This document shows, in pieces, positions 10,920 to 22,410 of a DNA stretch of 64,000 nucleotides. The DNA comes from Hirsutella rhossiliensis (lineage: Eukaryota > Ascomycota > Sordariomycetes > Hypocreales > Ophiocordycipitaceae). Both the position numbers and the translations under genes were made by a program. Every line of letters begins with the position of its first letter. Position 1 is the first letter of the stretch. Below the pieces are notes generated by a model, which had not been told where the DNA came from, searched no databases, and saw nothing but the letters and a program-made list of their open reading frames with translations. The stretch spans positions 1,488,001 through 1,552,000 of the forward strand of contig NW_025408674.1 of assembly GCF_020360975.1 (NCBI RefSeq). Direction: 5' to 3'.

Positions 10920-12833
10920 GCTGTTCCCCTTTTTTTCGCTTCTTTGAAAAGCGTGTGCTTTCTCGTCCCGTGTGTATTTCGCGAGTTCGATGCGGCCTTG
11001 AGCTGTGTCGGGGACAACTGGTCGCTTGCCGAGCCGGTTGAGATTTGAAGAGCGTTTGGAAGTTTTTTTTCCAGACGTCAGTGCAGGTTGAGACGCAGGC
11101 GGCTCTCGGGTACCATGTACCACTCTACCTACGGTACAGAGTACGACTCCACCACTGATTGGCCCCACGCGGCTCTACTGCACAACCTGCCTTTGCCATG
11201 CTAGCTAGCTTACCCTGGACAGTCGACAAAGACTACCTACCCGTCCATTCCCATTGCCGCCTTGGAATAATGCTGGCAGTCAGGACCAGCACCTGTTTTC
11301 GAATTAGAACACCAATATGCCATGATTCTGGTGCTGGAAGCAACTACCTAACCTATTCGACCCGGGATATGTTCGCCAAAATGACACATCGGGTTCGACA
11401 TCTTTCTCGGCTTCGAGGGATGGCGGCAACCAAATAACGCTGACCTCGTCGCCGCACATCCTCAGTATTGGTACTCCTGCCATCCCACGTTGGCTCGGTG
11501 GTGGTGGATGCGGCTGGTCCCGCGCCCTAGATGGGACGAGCCGCTCGGGGATGTCGTTACTCACGAGAAAGAAAGTGACTGGAATGGGTGAAGCATGTCT
11601 GGGATACCTCCTTGGTCGCCTTCTCGACAGACATGTACTGTACATGCATCGATTTAAGCAACTAGACTAAGCCCACCAAGTCTATGTTTAGCCATCAGTG
11701 GAGATGTCATTGTTTCCGTACATAGTAACGTAGCACATGCTCTTACAGTCAGGCATACTGCGGGTTCCGCTACCCTTCAGACGTGTCCCCAAGTATATAC
11801 GTCCTGCCTTACAAGTACGGATACCTTACCTTAGCCTCATCAATGTCACCTCTAGCTAAATTCTGTAACGTCTTAATATTACTTAGGTTGCACGTGTCAG
11901 CCAGCCACCTTGCGGGGCTCAAGACGTTGAAAGCAAGTTGACATGGAGTCGGTACTTGGAACCAGAGTCGCGGCCGGTACCTGCATTACCTATTCCCATG
12001 CCTGCGGAGTGTTGCAGCGAGTCCAGAGAGAAAAGGGCAAAAGGGGTATAACTATCTCTGGTGTCCTTCAACCGACGAAAATCCCTGGCGAGCGTCTCAA
12101 AAGAGCGGCAAAACATGTCAAACCCTGCCCCCCCCCTTAGCCTCCCCCTTCCCAGCCTGGTCTTTCTTCCGCTGCAGTCCTATCCACGCTGTCCGGACCG
12201 TGTCATTTCTCGCCTGCCTCCAAAGCCGACCTTGGACAATCTTTCCCCACCCACCCCGTCCACTCCCCACAAGCCTCGCCTCTGTAGTTCGTGTGCAAGC
12301 CGCTTGCTGAGCCGCCTGCCTGGCCTCGGAAGCCACTCCCCACTCATACTCCACCGCCTCCCGTTGCCCGCCTTGGCCGTCCGCTTTGACCAGGTTCCAG
12401 AGACTCGTCCATCGACACAGACATGGCGTAGCGCAACGTACAAACGTCTAAAGGCCCAACCAATGGAATAGAGAATGAAAAACAACACACAGGAAAGCTG
12501 CGACAGAAATGGAAGAGAAAGCAATCTCGGGATCCGCAAATACAGGACCAGGCACACCGCACCATCTTCTTCTCCTCCCTTCAGGCTTGGCAGCAATAAG
12601 AGGGTGCGGATGCTGAGCCAGGTTTGCAAGACGCAGTGCTTCAAGCCGCTACGCCCAGTGTATTGCCCTCCCGCAGATTAAGAAATCGAACGTTGCGATG
12701 GCCATTAGGGGTAGACATCCTCATTTCACGAGCGCCCTGGATGCATCTGGCGAATCCGACACAAAGAGGTGATCATCAGATAGCTATTTCGATCTACCTC
12801 CCCTTAGTGCTGCCGAAGAGATCTAATGTGGCG
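10920..12833. other. Intergenic region between DBP9 and the Myb-like gene
   Basis: It would contain the DBP9 promoter and the 3' flank of the Myb-like gene. No gene, tRNA or repeat of note was recognised. Confidence 0.5.
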
Positions 12834-14303
12834 TTAGTCTAGCTGTGCTAGCTGCGATGGCCCTTGTTCCCGGCCAGCCTTCGAGAACATGCCTGGGAAA
12901 TGCTCTTTCGCATATTGCTCGCAAGCCTGTTTGATGTTAGCCCGTTCTCCACGGTGGAGGCACCATCCTGTCGACACGACGTACCTTGGCTGGCTTGCCG
13001 ACCTTTTGGCCAATGACCTTCCACTTATTGTTCTCGTACTCCTTGATTGCGTTCAACAAAGCCTGGCTCTGCAGTCGCCCATGTCAGTTGACGGCCCAAG
13101 AAAACGAGGGAGGAGGTGCAGAACGGTAAATCTCACCTCATCCTCGGCAAACTCGGCGTAATGCATATCCTGTTCGGGGTCCTAGTCAGTACGGCGAAAG
13201 CTCCGGCGGACCAGTGGTGCGCGCCAAGTGGGGGGGGGACGACTCACCTTGTACCAGTGCTTCTTGACAGAGCCTTCTGTTCTTGTGGGAAAAGTCTGTC
13301 GGGACAGTCAGCAGGCTGGCCCGGCACCTCATGGGGAGGTGGGAGTCCGTACCTTGGCAATCTCGGCCCAGCTGTTGCCAGCGTCTCGCATCTGCTTGAG
13401 ACGCAGCTCCTCCTGAGGAGTCCAAGGCGTGTTGGTCCTGCTCTTCTTGGCTGGCGGCTGTGAAGCCGGGGTGACGTTGGCGTCCTCAGACGGAACCTGG
13501 GCCTGGCCCGGAGGCGCAGATTGAGGAGCGGGAGGCGTCGGCGCCGGAGGCTGGACTTGGCTCGGGGTAACCGGAGCGGGAGGGGCCCCAGTTGCGGGGG
13601 ACTGGGCCGCGTTGGGGGCCGGGCGTTTCCGCTGGCGAGTTGGCTGCGCCGGCGTCTGGGTCGGCGTCTGCTGTTGACTGCCGGCCTGCGCATTGGGAGG
13701 CTGCTGCGGAACATTCATGGGCGGCTGGACGGGCGTAGGGTGATGCTGCTGTTGAGCCCCCATGTTGGGCTGGGGGGCGCCGTAGGGGAACTCCATGCGC
13801 TCACCGCGACGGGCCATGTCGGCCTGGTAAGGATGGTTGCTGTTTGCGCACGCCGGTCAGCAGTCTTGCCGGTGAGCCGTCATGGCATTGCATTGCATGA
13901 AGTCGTGACCTCAGTCGGACCAGAGGCAGGGGGGAGGGCTGGCGGAGGGCATCGCGAAGGACGACGGCTGCCTTCGCGTGTCGAAGAGGAGGCCCAAGTG
14001 ATGATGGGTGATACACGGGGCCAGCGAGACCAGGCAGATAGAGGCCCGTCGGGCAGGCCGGGGTCGAATGAATGCAACGGGAGGGAGAAGGACAAGGCCG
14101 CGCGAATGCAGATACATGGGATACATGGGGTAGTAGAAGTGACTTGTTTGGGAAGACGAGATGGGATCATGGAGAGGGCGGACGACGAGGCCAAGTACCA
14201 GGGACAAGCAAAGAAGTGTCTGTACTTACTGCATGTCGTTGGGCTGGTGAGTGGAGTTGGAGTAGACGTACTCCGGCACGGGGCCGACCTGCCACTGCTG
14301 CAT
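12834..14303 (-). CDS. Myb/SANT-repeat DNA-binding protein
   Basis: Six exons: 14303-14230, 13839-13353, 13295-13248, 13169-13137, 13068-12985 and 12926-12834, giving 272 aa; all phases agree. The first 160 residues are Pro/Gln-rich. From residue 162, TPWTPQEELRLKQMRDAG starts a first SANT/Myb helix set. It continues over the 48-nt and 33-nt exons (TFPTRTEGSVKKHWYK, DMHYAEFAEDE) into a second repeat, ALLNAIKEYENNKWKVIGQK. The two-repeat layout suggests a transcription factor or chromatin protein. Intron 1 is long (390 nt). The first exon, starting MQQWQVGPVP, is less certain than the rest, since a downstream Met at 13817 could also serve. Confidence 0.8.
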
Positions 14304-15317
14304 GATCTGGAGGTGGCGGGAGCGGAAGAAGAGTCAGTATCGACCTGAGGGCGAGCAAAAGAGAAAAAAGTTTTTCTAGGTGGTCGCGCAACGACGCAAC
14401 GCGAGGCAGACGGGCAGAGAGCGGGCCTGCGGAAAGGCGGCGGGCGGCGCGTTGCTCTGATGAGGACACGAGGGCCAGTGCCCGTCAGCTGGCAGGCGTG
14501 GGTCTCGTCTGCAGCGACGCGGCTGGTGTAGCCAAGCAAGCAACAAGTCCTTTTGTATTTTTTTTTGCCTGTTGCCTGGGCAAACGTCGACGCGTGCGAC
14601 CGCAGCCGAGAGCGACAGCAACGGCGAGCGTCAAGGCGGAGCGACGTCGAGACGAGAGCAGCAGCAGCCTCTTGGTGCGCGAAATGTGCAAGAGATGGAG
14701 AAGTGACAAGGCGAGCGAAGACAAGAGGAAAGGCGGTACTTACGAACAAAGTATTCCTCGGGTCAGCTCGGTGGCATAAAGCGCGTTCTGCTATGGATCG
14801 TTTTTTTCCCTTGGTCGCGAAAAAAAAAAAAAACCAGCTGGGGGTGGCAGGGGAAGGCAAGGTCAGGTTGCACAAGTGGTCCGAGGCCCGGGACTAATGG
14901 TCGACGGCAGAGCGATGGGTTTGCGTAATACGGGCCTGCGCCTCGGAGGTAATGGCCAGGTCGGGCTAGTTGTGATGCGGTAGGTCGGGAAAGGTAAGCA
15001 GGTAGTTGGTGGTTGGTGGTGGTGGATGGATGAGTTGATGTGATATGGCGCGCCCCGATATTGAATAGCGGTGGCTGGCGGCCAGCTGGCGGGCGAAAAA
15101 GGAATCGAGTAGAGGGCGGGAATAGGGACCAGGGGCGAGCTTTGCGAGCTCTTGAATCCGGCGCCTTGCCAATTGAAAGAGAAGCTGCGAGTGGGCTAAA
15201 CTGACGAGCCTAGTACCTCATACACGGGTAAGAGAAAAAAGGTAAACGGTCGTGGGGTAGAGAAAAAAACGTCGAGTTGCTGGGCGGCGATGAAGGGACC
15301 GGGGAGCAGCAGCTACC

Positions 15318-15455
15318 TTGGCTTGGCTTGGCTTGGCTTGGCTGGCTGGCTCGTCTGGCTGCGTGCAGTGAACGGCGGGAGGCGCTCGTGGCGATGCCGG
15401 GTGCAGTGGTGTCGTTGGAGGACACGACACAACACGACACGACACGACACGACAG
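15318..15455. repeat. CTTGG and ACGAC short tandem repeats
   Basis: A TTGGC pentamer array lies at about 15318-15355 and a CACGA pentamer array at about 15420-15455. Both are upstream of the Myb-like gene. Confidence 0.8.
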
Positions 15456-17188
15456 GACTGGAGCCAGTCCGCGGTGGTCTTGATGAAGCGTCGTCGACGT
15501 GAGTTGGAGATGCAGTGGATCCCGAGCCGGCTGGCACAATGCTGCAGTCGGCACCAGGACGAGGGCGGACGAGGGCGAGGAACAGGAGCGAGGTTGGAAC
15601 GAGTCTGGCGGTTTGTATGAGTACCTCGTGCCCAAGTAACTCGGGACGGGCAGGTTTTGGGTTGTCCTGGCTCTGTACTCGCGCTCGTACTGCGTACCTT
15701 GGAGGTAATGTAGTGTAGTAGCCCGTGGTCGTGTTGGAGGTTTTGGACTTGGTTGGATCCCCCCCTTTTTTTTTTCTCTTGCACTCGCTCTCTATTCCTC
15801 GCTTGGGGGTGGACGGAAGGGGGGGGAGACAAGGAGGGAACGCGCGTGAGGGGAGGAGAGAACTGGACCCAAGTTAGGCGCACGGCGTAGTACTTTCGGG
15901 TGGGGCCAATTTGTGGAGGGGTGGCTTGACAAAGCGAAAGTGACCACACCGTGTGTACCGGGGAGGCACTGTCTCTGCGCACCCGCGCCACACCCTGCCC
16001 AGGCCGTGTCCAAGATCAGCCGACACACGGCCAAGACACAACGCACGGATCAGCGGCTGGATGCGGCGTGCTGATTCGCAGTGCGTGCAGTACAGTACAC
16101 GAGTACTGTACAAGAGCAGGTAGCCACCCGGGTCCCACAGGTCGCCGGCCATTGGTCCGGCCCTATCACAGAGCGTCGTGTTGGTGGAGTCGTGCACCAC
16201 GCGCCAATTCCAGCCCTCTGCAAAACCCGTACATCATCAAGCCATCGCCATTCCTTCGCGCATCAGGCCATCCACACGCGGTGCCGGGCGGCTCCTGCGA
16301 TATACCACGCGTACATAAGTGCGCACAGTATGAGCTGCTGCGTGAACACACTTTGCCAAGCAAACTCGCGCAGAGAAGAGCCGAGATAAAAAGGGAAAAA
16401 GGAAAAAAAAGATTATCGTGCCGGGGTGCGGCTTGGTTCGGTCATCTCTGCCCCCCTTCTCTGCAGCCCCCACCGCGAGGATGGGTGAAGAAAAAAGGAA
16501 AAGGAAATGAGAGCAGAGAAAAATTCGAAAGTCGAGCTCGTTTCTAGTCTCCTGTAATTTCTTCGCGCACCAAGTAGATTGATGATTCCCCGACCCCTCC
16601 TTGGTGAGGCCAGCATGGCATGTGATGCCTGAGGCGTCCAGTCGCGTCCCCCGTCGGTTAAGAGGATGGAAGAGGCGATTGCTGGCCCGCGGCGCCGGGC
16701 GCAAACGTGATGCGCGCCGCCGGTGCCAACTTGCTGCTCGTCGCACCCCTGGCGATGAATTGGCCCGTGGTCGCGCCGCGAACGAGGCCCGACAGACGAA
16801 GCTCGGATGACGGTGCGGCAGCAAGTTCAAGTACGCAGCGCGACGGCGTGCCATGTAGCGGATACATGTTCCTGAGCCGCATCCACGCTCGCAACGGCGC
16901 CGGCAGCTCCACCAACTCATGGAGGGTACAACGGCCTCGAGTACTAGGCCTCATATCGTCGAGGTACTTGAACGCATCGTACCCGTCAAGTCTCGCCGTC
17001 TCTACAACAAGGTACTGTAGCGTGGCAGCCTCGTTTGCTTCAAAGCCGAGTTCTTGGTTTGCGGATCACCCAAGGGGAGGAGGCGTCGCCCGTTCTCGCC
17101 GTCGGCCGACATTGCTCACCATCTGCTCCATCCGGCACGTCGAGCCTCGCCTTCTCTGCGACCCGTGCCCCTCCCCCGGTCGCACATG

Positions 17189-17226
17189 TTCTCTGGAGAC
17201 TAGGGAGTTCTCTGGAGACTAGGGAG
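17189..17226. repeat. Exact 19-bp tandem duplication
   Basis: TTCTCTGGAGACTAGGGAG occurs twice back to back, in the middle of the long gap between the two Myb/SANT genes. Confidence 0.9.
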
Positions 17227-19859
17227 TGCCCAGGCAGCCTGATGATATGCTGTAGGCCTGGCTCGCCTGGATTGATGCCGCTCCCTGTCTGCCGTCGATC
17301 ATGGGCGTCGTGGGAGAGGCCGAGGTGCTGCATCTCGGGAGCATGGCATCGTCTCCTTCAGTCGTGTCAGACTCGGGGACCTCTAAATACGACCGGACGA
17401 CCGGCTCCTGGGGAACAAGAATCAACTCGACTTGGTCCGCAGAAAATGTAGCCCATGTTTGTTTCGACTCAAGATACGGTAGGAGGGCGGCGTGCTCTGC
17501 TATGCAGGAGCTGGGGCTATGGCCGCCTTCCAACAACGTTCGATAGGCCTTCGATTCCAGTGAGCTCAATCCCGAGCCCCGGCAGATCGATCCATTCAAC
17601 TGAAGGGCATGGGAGAGGGGGGGGGGGGACATGGTAAGGTTGCCTTGAGATTGGTGACCACGCTCTGGCCCTCCCAAGGTAGCTGGGGTGAGATCCGACG
17701 AGACTGGAGCAAGGCCTCGACGACTGCGCCCTCCATCGTGGCCGCAAAGCCTTTATGCCCTTGTCCAAGAAGCCGGCTCCTTTTCGTGCATTGGGGTCAT
17801 GAAACGGCCCTAGTTCCATTACCCGACTGAAACTTTGGGTCGGTGCCGCCGAGCTTCGGGTGCTTGCTCCGCTCTCGGCAATGGTGAGGAGGATTTGGCT
17901 GAGGACAAGTCGGTCCAGTGGCAACTCGCGCGCCTTTCTTCTTCACTTCCCTTTTTCCTGTTTCCCTCCCCTTGCTGCAGCTTGGCCGCCTGCACGCGCC
18001 CCGAGACTGCCGGGAACCATGACGAGCACCTCGGGAAGGGGGTTGCTGCAGCCCGGTTGGGAGTGGATGGACGGCTGAGCCTCAATTCCATGGTCGGCGC
18101 TACACCTACATACACGGACTGTCATGCCGATTGCCCAGAAGAGCGAGGAATGGCCAGTGAGTGGATTAAGGTTGTTTGCAGCCCGCTTGGAGTTTCACTG
18201 CTCGCCTTTGGGGTGGTATATGCTGCGTCTTGAGTCAAGGCTGATACTGTCATGAGATTGCGACTCAGCGTTGGCGAGTTTCAAGGGTCCCCCGTCCCAG
18301 GCAAACCCACCGCCGCGACGACTCTGGCTCTCGCTGCCGGTGCCTGGGTTGCATTCTTTTCTTTGTCAGGCTCAGCGATGACGGCAAGCTGCCTGATTCA
18401 TGTTGACAGTTGGCTCAGGCCGCCTTGACGCCTGTTCCTGGCTACGGCAACTCTGCTCCGTGTCAGCATAGTGTGTCGTTTGGTCCCAAACCCGATCTGC
18501 ATAGGAAACAGTCTCTTGCGTTTCAACGTGGCTGCTTCAAACCAAACACCTGGGTCTCGCTACCGAGTCGCCGTCGGCCCCTGCATTTCTTGAATCCGCG
18601 GCAGCAAATTGATGACAGCAGAGTCGCATCGCAGCTGCAAACCGATGGTCTCTTCGGCCCCATGCCCCCTTTCCCCTCCTGCCATGCGCAACGAAACGCC
18701 CCTCTTGGTAACCGGAAGTTTCCACGGCCGCATCCTCGTTGTGTCGATTAGTTCGGATGCCAAGCTGACTCTTACGTCCGCTGGCCAATAAACCGAACAA
18801 GAAAGAAGGAACGGAGGCCAGGTACGAGAAATCCAGATGCCATCGAGGTTTGTGCTCCGGTGCTGCACTCGAAACACGCTTGGGGGCGAAGCCTCATGCA
18901 CAAGATAGGTACGCGGGCCAAGAGAGCATCATGGTGGTCGACTCAGAGGACTGAGGCTGAGGTCCAAGGGCAGCCAAGTCGAGAACACTTGCAAGTCTGC
19001 CTCTATGCCGAGTGCGGTGGGGCCCTGCCTGTCGAGTGAGCCTCATCGGAATCGCTCCCGCCTGTTGTGGGGTGGCGTCTGTTCGCCTTGGCTCCACGCC
19101 GCGCCAGTCGGCGATTTCCCCAGCAAATGCCATTGACCGTCTTGTGGCTGTGTCGAAGTCATTGATCAGGCCCAATGTCATGCCCATGTTCCTGTCTGTC
19201 ACAGCACCGTCAGCCGAACCAGAGCTGTAACGGGGCTAGACGTCGCCAACGTCAAGGGCCCCCTGGCCTACCTTGTCCCAGACTCGGAACGTCGACGCCG
19301 GCCGAGCTGTTTTGCAGAAACGCTGCCACATGAGCCTGGGCCTTGGGGCGGCTCCGCCATCCGTCTAGTTCCTTTTTGCCGACATGGCCCAAGTCGTTGT
19401 AAATCTATATCTATGTAAGTACTTGCCCTCTGCCCTCGTTGTTCGTGGTTTCGAGATGTTCTTCGTTTTGGTCTAGACTTTTTGCGTTCCATACTCTATT
19501 CGCTTCTGCTTATCCCGCAGCCGATTTCCACTCTCTTTAACCGTCCAACTGGCTTGGCTGCTGACACTCCTTACGACACTGGACTCGACGATTCTTGATC
19601 AGATATCAACGCGCTGGAACCAAACCCTTTTGTGATTCACACAATCGTTTCCCGCTTTCCGACTTGGGGCTGGTTGGCAACACCGAATTTGCAGAGCGAC
19701 CTCGTTTGCCAAACACTCCCTTGACCCTGTGCCGCCGCTTCCGTCTTGGGACCCAGGACCTGGAAGAGGCTCACAGTGTCCGTTGCCTCCAAGAACGCAA
19801 CTGTCTCTTGACGCGGAGGAGACTTTCCGCGTGGCGGAACTACACAGGAGGAAGCGACC

Positions 19860-20889
19860 ATGTCTCAGACGCAAATGCTTTCCGTCCAGCCGCGCTACTC
19901 GCCCATGAGGGATGTGGTTCACCGACACGAGGGCGGGGTGAGCAAGAGCAAGAAGATTGCCCTGACTGGGAGCGGTCGAGCTTGGAGAGAGGACGAGGTA
20001 AGCCAGGCAGCGTGTGGTGGTGGCAAGGAGAAAATCGGCTGACCAGGTTTGCGCGTGACAGGAAGCATATCTCCTCCAGACTCGCCTTCAGAAGATGCCG
20101 TACAAACACATTGCAGCCCATCTCAACAAGACGGAGCTGGCATGTCGGCTGCACTACCACCAGCTCTCTCACGGTAGCACGCGGCGGAAGCGCGCGACAT
20201 CGTGCTCGTCTGGCTCGTCGGACCCGGCGTCTAGCCACGCGGGACTGGCGCCGAGCCCGAGGCCCATGAGCAAGTCTCGGTCTCTCTCACCGGCGATGGG
20301 CATGGGAGGCGGCTACATGCCGACGCCGCCGACGAGCGACATGCAGCTACCCAGTATCATGACTTCAGACAGGCCGGCGCGGCTTCCGGCCATCCTGCCG
20401 AAACCGGAGCCCATGGGGTATCCCCCCCTCCGCAGCGAGTCGCCGCAGCGGTACCCCATGACGATGGAGCCGACGCACGAGGGCCTGGCACCACCGGTGA
20501 GCCTTTCGCGCAGCAGCACGCCGTTCCAATCCCCAGGGCCACCTCTGCGGCTCGACTGCGGGACGGGCTCGAGGTACTCTTCGCCGTCGGCACCGGTGCA
20601 TGGACCCAGGCATGTGGACCTGCCGCGGCTGCAGGCCATCTACGAGGCGCACCGCAGCATCTTCTGGACGGCGGTGGCGGACGAGTACGGGGCCAATGTG
20701 CCGCCCATGGCTCTGGAGCAGGCGTGGAAGACGGGCAGCTGCTGTCCCCAGCGCGGCGGCAGCAACCACCCCATGACGCCGGGGGGCAGCCCGGAAAACG
20801 AGCGCAAGAGGATGCACCCGGGCGCGGGACAGGACAAGACGCGGATCTCGTCGATTCTAGGGGTTGACATGGAGCCCATGATGCGATAA
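19860..20889 (+). CDS. Myb/SANT-like DNA-binding regulator
   Basis: Two exons, 19860-19997 and 20062-20889, giving 321 aa. The SANT/Myb-like helices run from about residue 37 to 85: GRAWREDEEAYLLQTRLQKM, then YKHIAAHLNKTELACRLHYH, which is the recognition helix, followed by a basic TRRKR patch. The rest is Ser/Pro-rich and probably disordered, with a conserved-looking ISSILGVD element near the C-terminus. Known fungal proteins with this helix set are putative transcription factors of unknown target. The start is the ATG in GCGACCATG context, just after a likely leader-intron acceptor. It is divergent from the other Myb/SANT gene. Confidence 0.82.
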
Positions 20890-21439
20890 AGGGGAGCCAG
20901 GGGGGGATCGTGTTCTGGGTTATGGGATTGTGATGTATGTGAAAACATGGATGTTCATTTAGACGTATGGCGTTTGGGTTTGGAATTTGGGCACACGACC
21001 TTGGTCGGTTGAGCGAAACCTGAAGCAAGCTGTATGATTGGCACCCAGAGACAATAGACAAGACGACGATGACGAGCGAGCTGGACCGAGTGTGGTAGGG
21101 ACACGGCGACTGGCCTCGATGGTTTCATCACGGGCGTGGTTTGAGCAGCCGAAGACGGGCAGCGGAGCCGATGAAACAAAACAAAGCCAAGCCAAGAGCG
21201 AGAGACGGGTGATTGGAGGCAAAGATGGATCGGTAGGCAGGCTTGACACTGGGGCCTCCGGCATGGCGAGATCCGAAACCCAAGGGGCCGGTTCGGGTTC
21301 CTCGAGAGCGGGTTCTTCCCAAACAGCGCGGCGGAGACGTCGGAGGTTCGAGGGGGGATTGTTTTGGACGGCGACGCAACGAACGATGGATCGATGGTGG
21401 GAGGAGGGGACCGCGTTTGAGGTCTTGGACGTTGGCGAT

Positions 21440-21497
21440 GACCCGTGGTGATGATGGTGATGATGGTGATGATGGTGGTGATGGCGGTGATGGCGTG
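21440..21497. repeat. GATGGTGAT microsatellite
   Basis: Tandem GATGGT/GATGAT-type units; on the minus strand they spell a His run, which explains a spurious open frame. Confidence 0.85.
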
Positions 21498-21879
21498 TAA
21501 GTGGAGTGCGGGGCAGGCCTGGTGAACGAATGGCGGCCCGGGCATTAACAACCAGGCTCTCACTGATACTTTGCACTAACCGAGGCAATGGCTTCACGTC
21601 CTCCCACCGTGCTCTGCCTTGAAGGAAACTCAGGCCTATGGTATCAACAGTGTCGGCAGGGTGATTGGCTATGCAAGTTCAGCAGGTAGCTGCTAGCTTC
21701 TCCGTCCACGACGGCAGGCAGACCAACTCGGTACAGCCCCACGGCCACGCCCAAAGCCCGAGGACGGTAGTGGTCCGGACACGCGGCGAATGAGGCCCCA
21801 TGGCTCAAGTATCTCGCATATGTACCTGTCGTGAGGGGCTGCTCGCATTTGATGGTCGCCGTTGATGGTCGCCGTTGAT

Positions 21880-21881
21880 GG

Positions 21882-21918
<37 letters not shown>
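21880..21918. repeat. (CT)n microsatellite
   Basis: A near-perfect CT dinucleotide run about 500 bp upstream of the dehydratase start. Confidence 0.9.
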
Positions 21919-21919
<1 letters not shown>

Positions 21920-22410
21920 CCTCACCTCCTCCTTGCTGCATCCATCGTCACCCCGTCTCTGGACTTGACATTTTGCTTCTGAAGCCGTAGTTGCGGTCCC
22001 TCACTGGTCCCGAGTCGCAAGAAAGGTAGCCGAGAGAATCCAGCCCCGTCGGGTATCCCCCCCCCCCCGATCTCATTCACTTGTCCTACGCACTGCTTGT
22101 GGCTGTATCGGTCCAACATCTTTGAATTTACCTGAAACCTCCCATCTCGCCCTCTTCCAACCACTTGCCACGAGCAAACCACCCGCAGATGCTGCCCCCC
22201 CCCCGCCCGCCTGGGGGTGACCTCGGTTGGCCTGGGGCACGACGTCGAAATCCCGAGAGGTGCAAGAAGACGAACTGAGGAGAGCGCAGCAGTCTTGGCT
22301 GACGACGACGACGACGACGTTAGGCAGCTCCGTGTTTATACAAATACATGTAGACATCAGCACCCGCATACAAGGCTCAGCGTCCTCCCCTCGCAGCCGC
22401 AGACGGCACC

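Larger units (their letters stand above)
14304..19859. other. 5.6 kb gene-free gap between divergent Myb/SANT genes
   Basis: No open frame here resembles a protein family, and none shows a coherent exon chain. It contains the TTGGC and CACGA repeats, a 19-bp tandem duplication, and T- and A-rich runs. It probably holds both promoters and long 5' leaders with leader introns; the TACACAG just before 19860 looks like an acceptor. A non-coding RNA gene cannot be excluded. Confidence 0.5.
20890..22410. other. Intergenic region with microsatellites
   Basis: This covers the 3' flank of the SANT gene and the promoter of the dehydratase gene. It contains GATGGTGAT repeats at 21440-21497 and a CT run at 21880-21918. 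Open frames here are produced by those repeats. Confidence 0.55.

Noticed and set aside
13880..14875. 331-codon minus-strand open frame upstream of the Myb-like gene
   Set aside because: Low-complexity Ser/Arg/Pro/Leu content, overlaps the inferred 390-nt intron and leader, and has no family resemblance.
15218..15991. 257-codon minus-strand open frame in the long gap
   Set aside because: Driven by the CACGA and TTGGC repeats; no domain-like content.
20959..21597. His-rich minus-strand open frame
   Set aside because: The His run is the GATGGTGAT microsatellite in translation.
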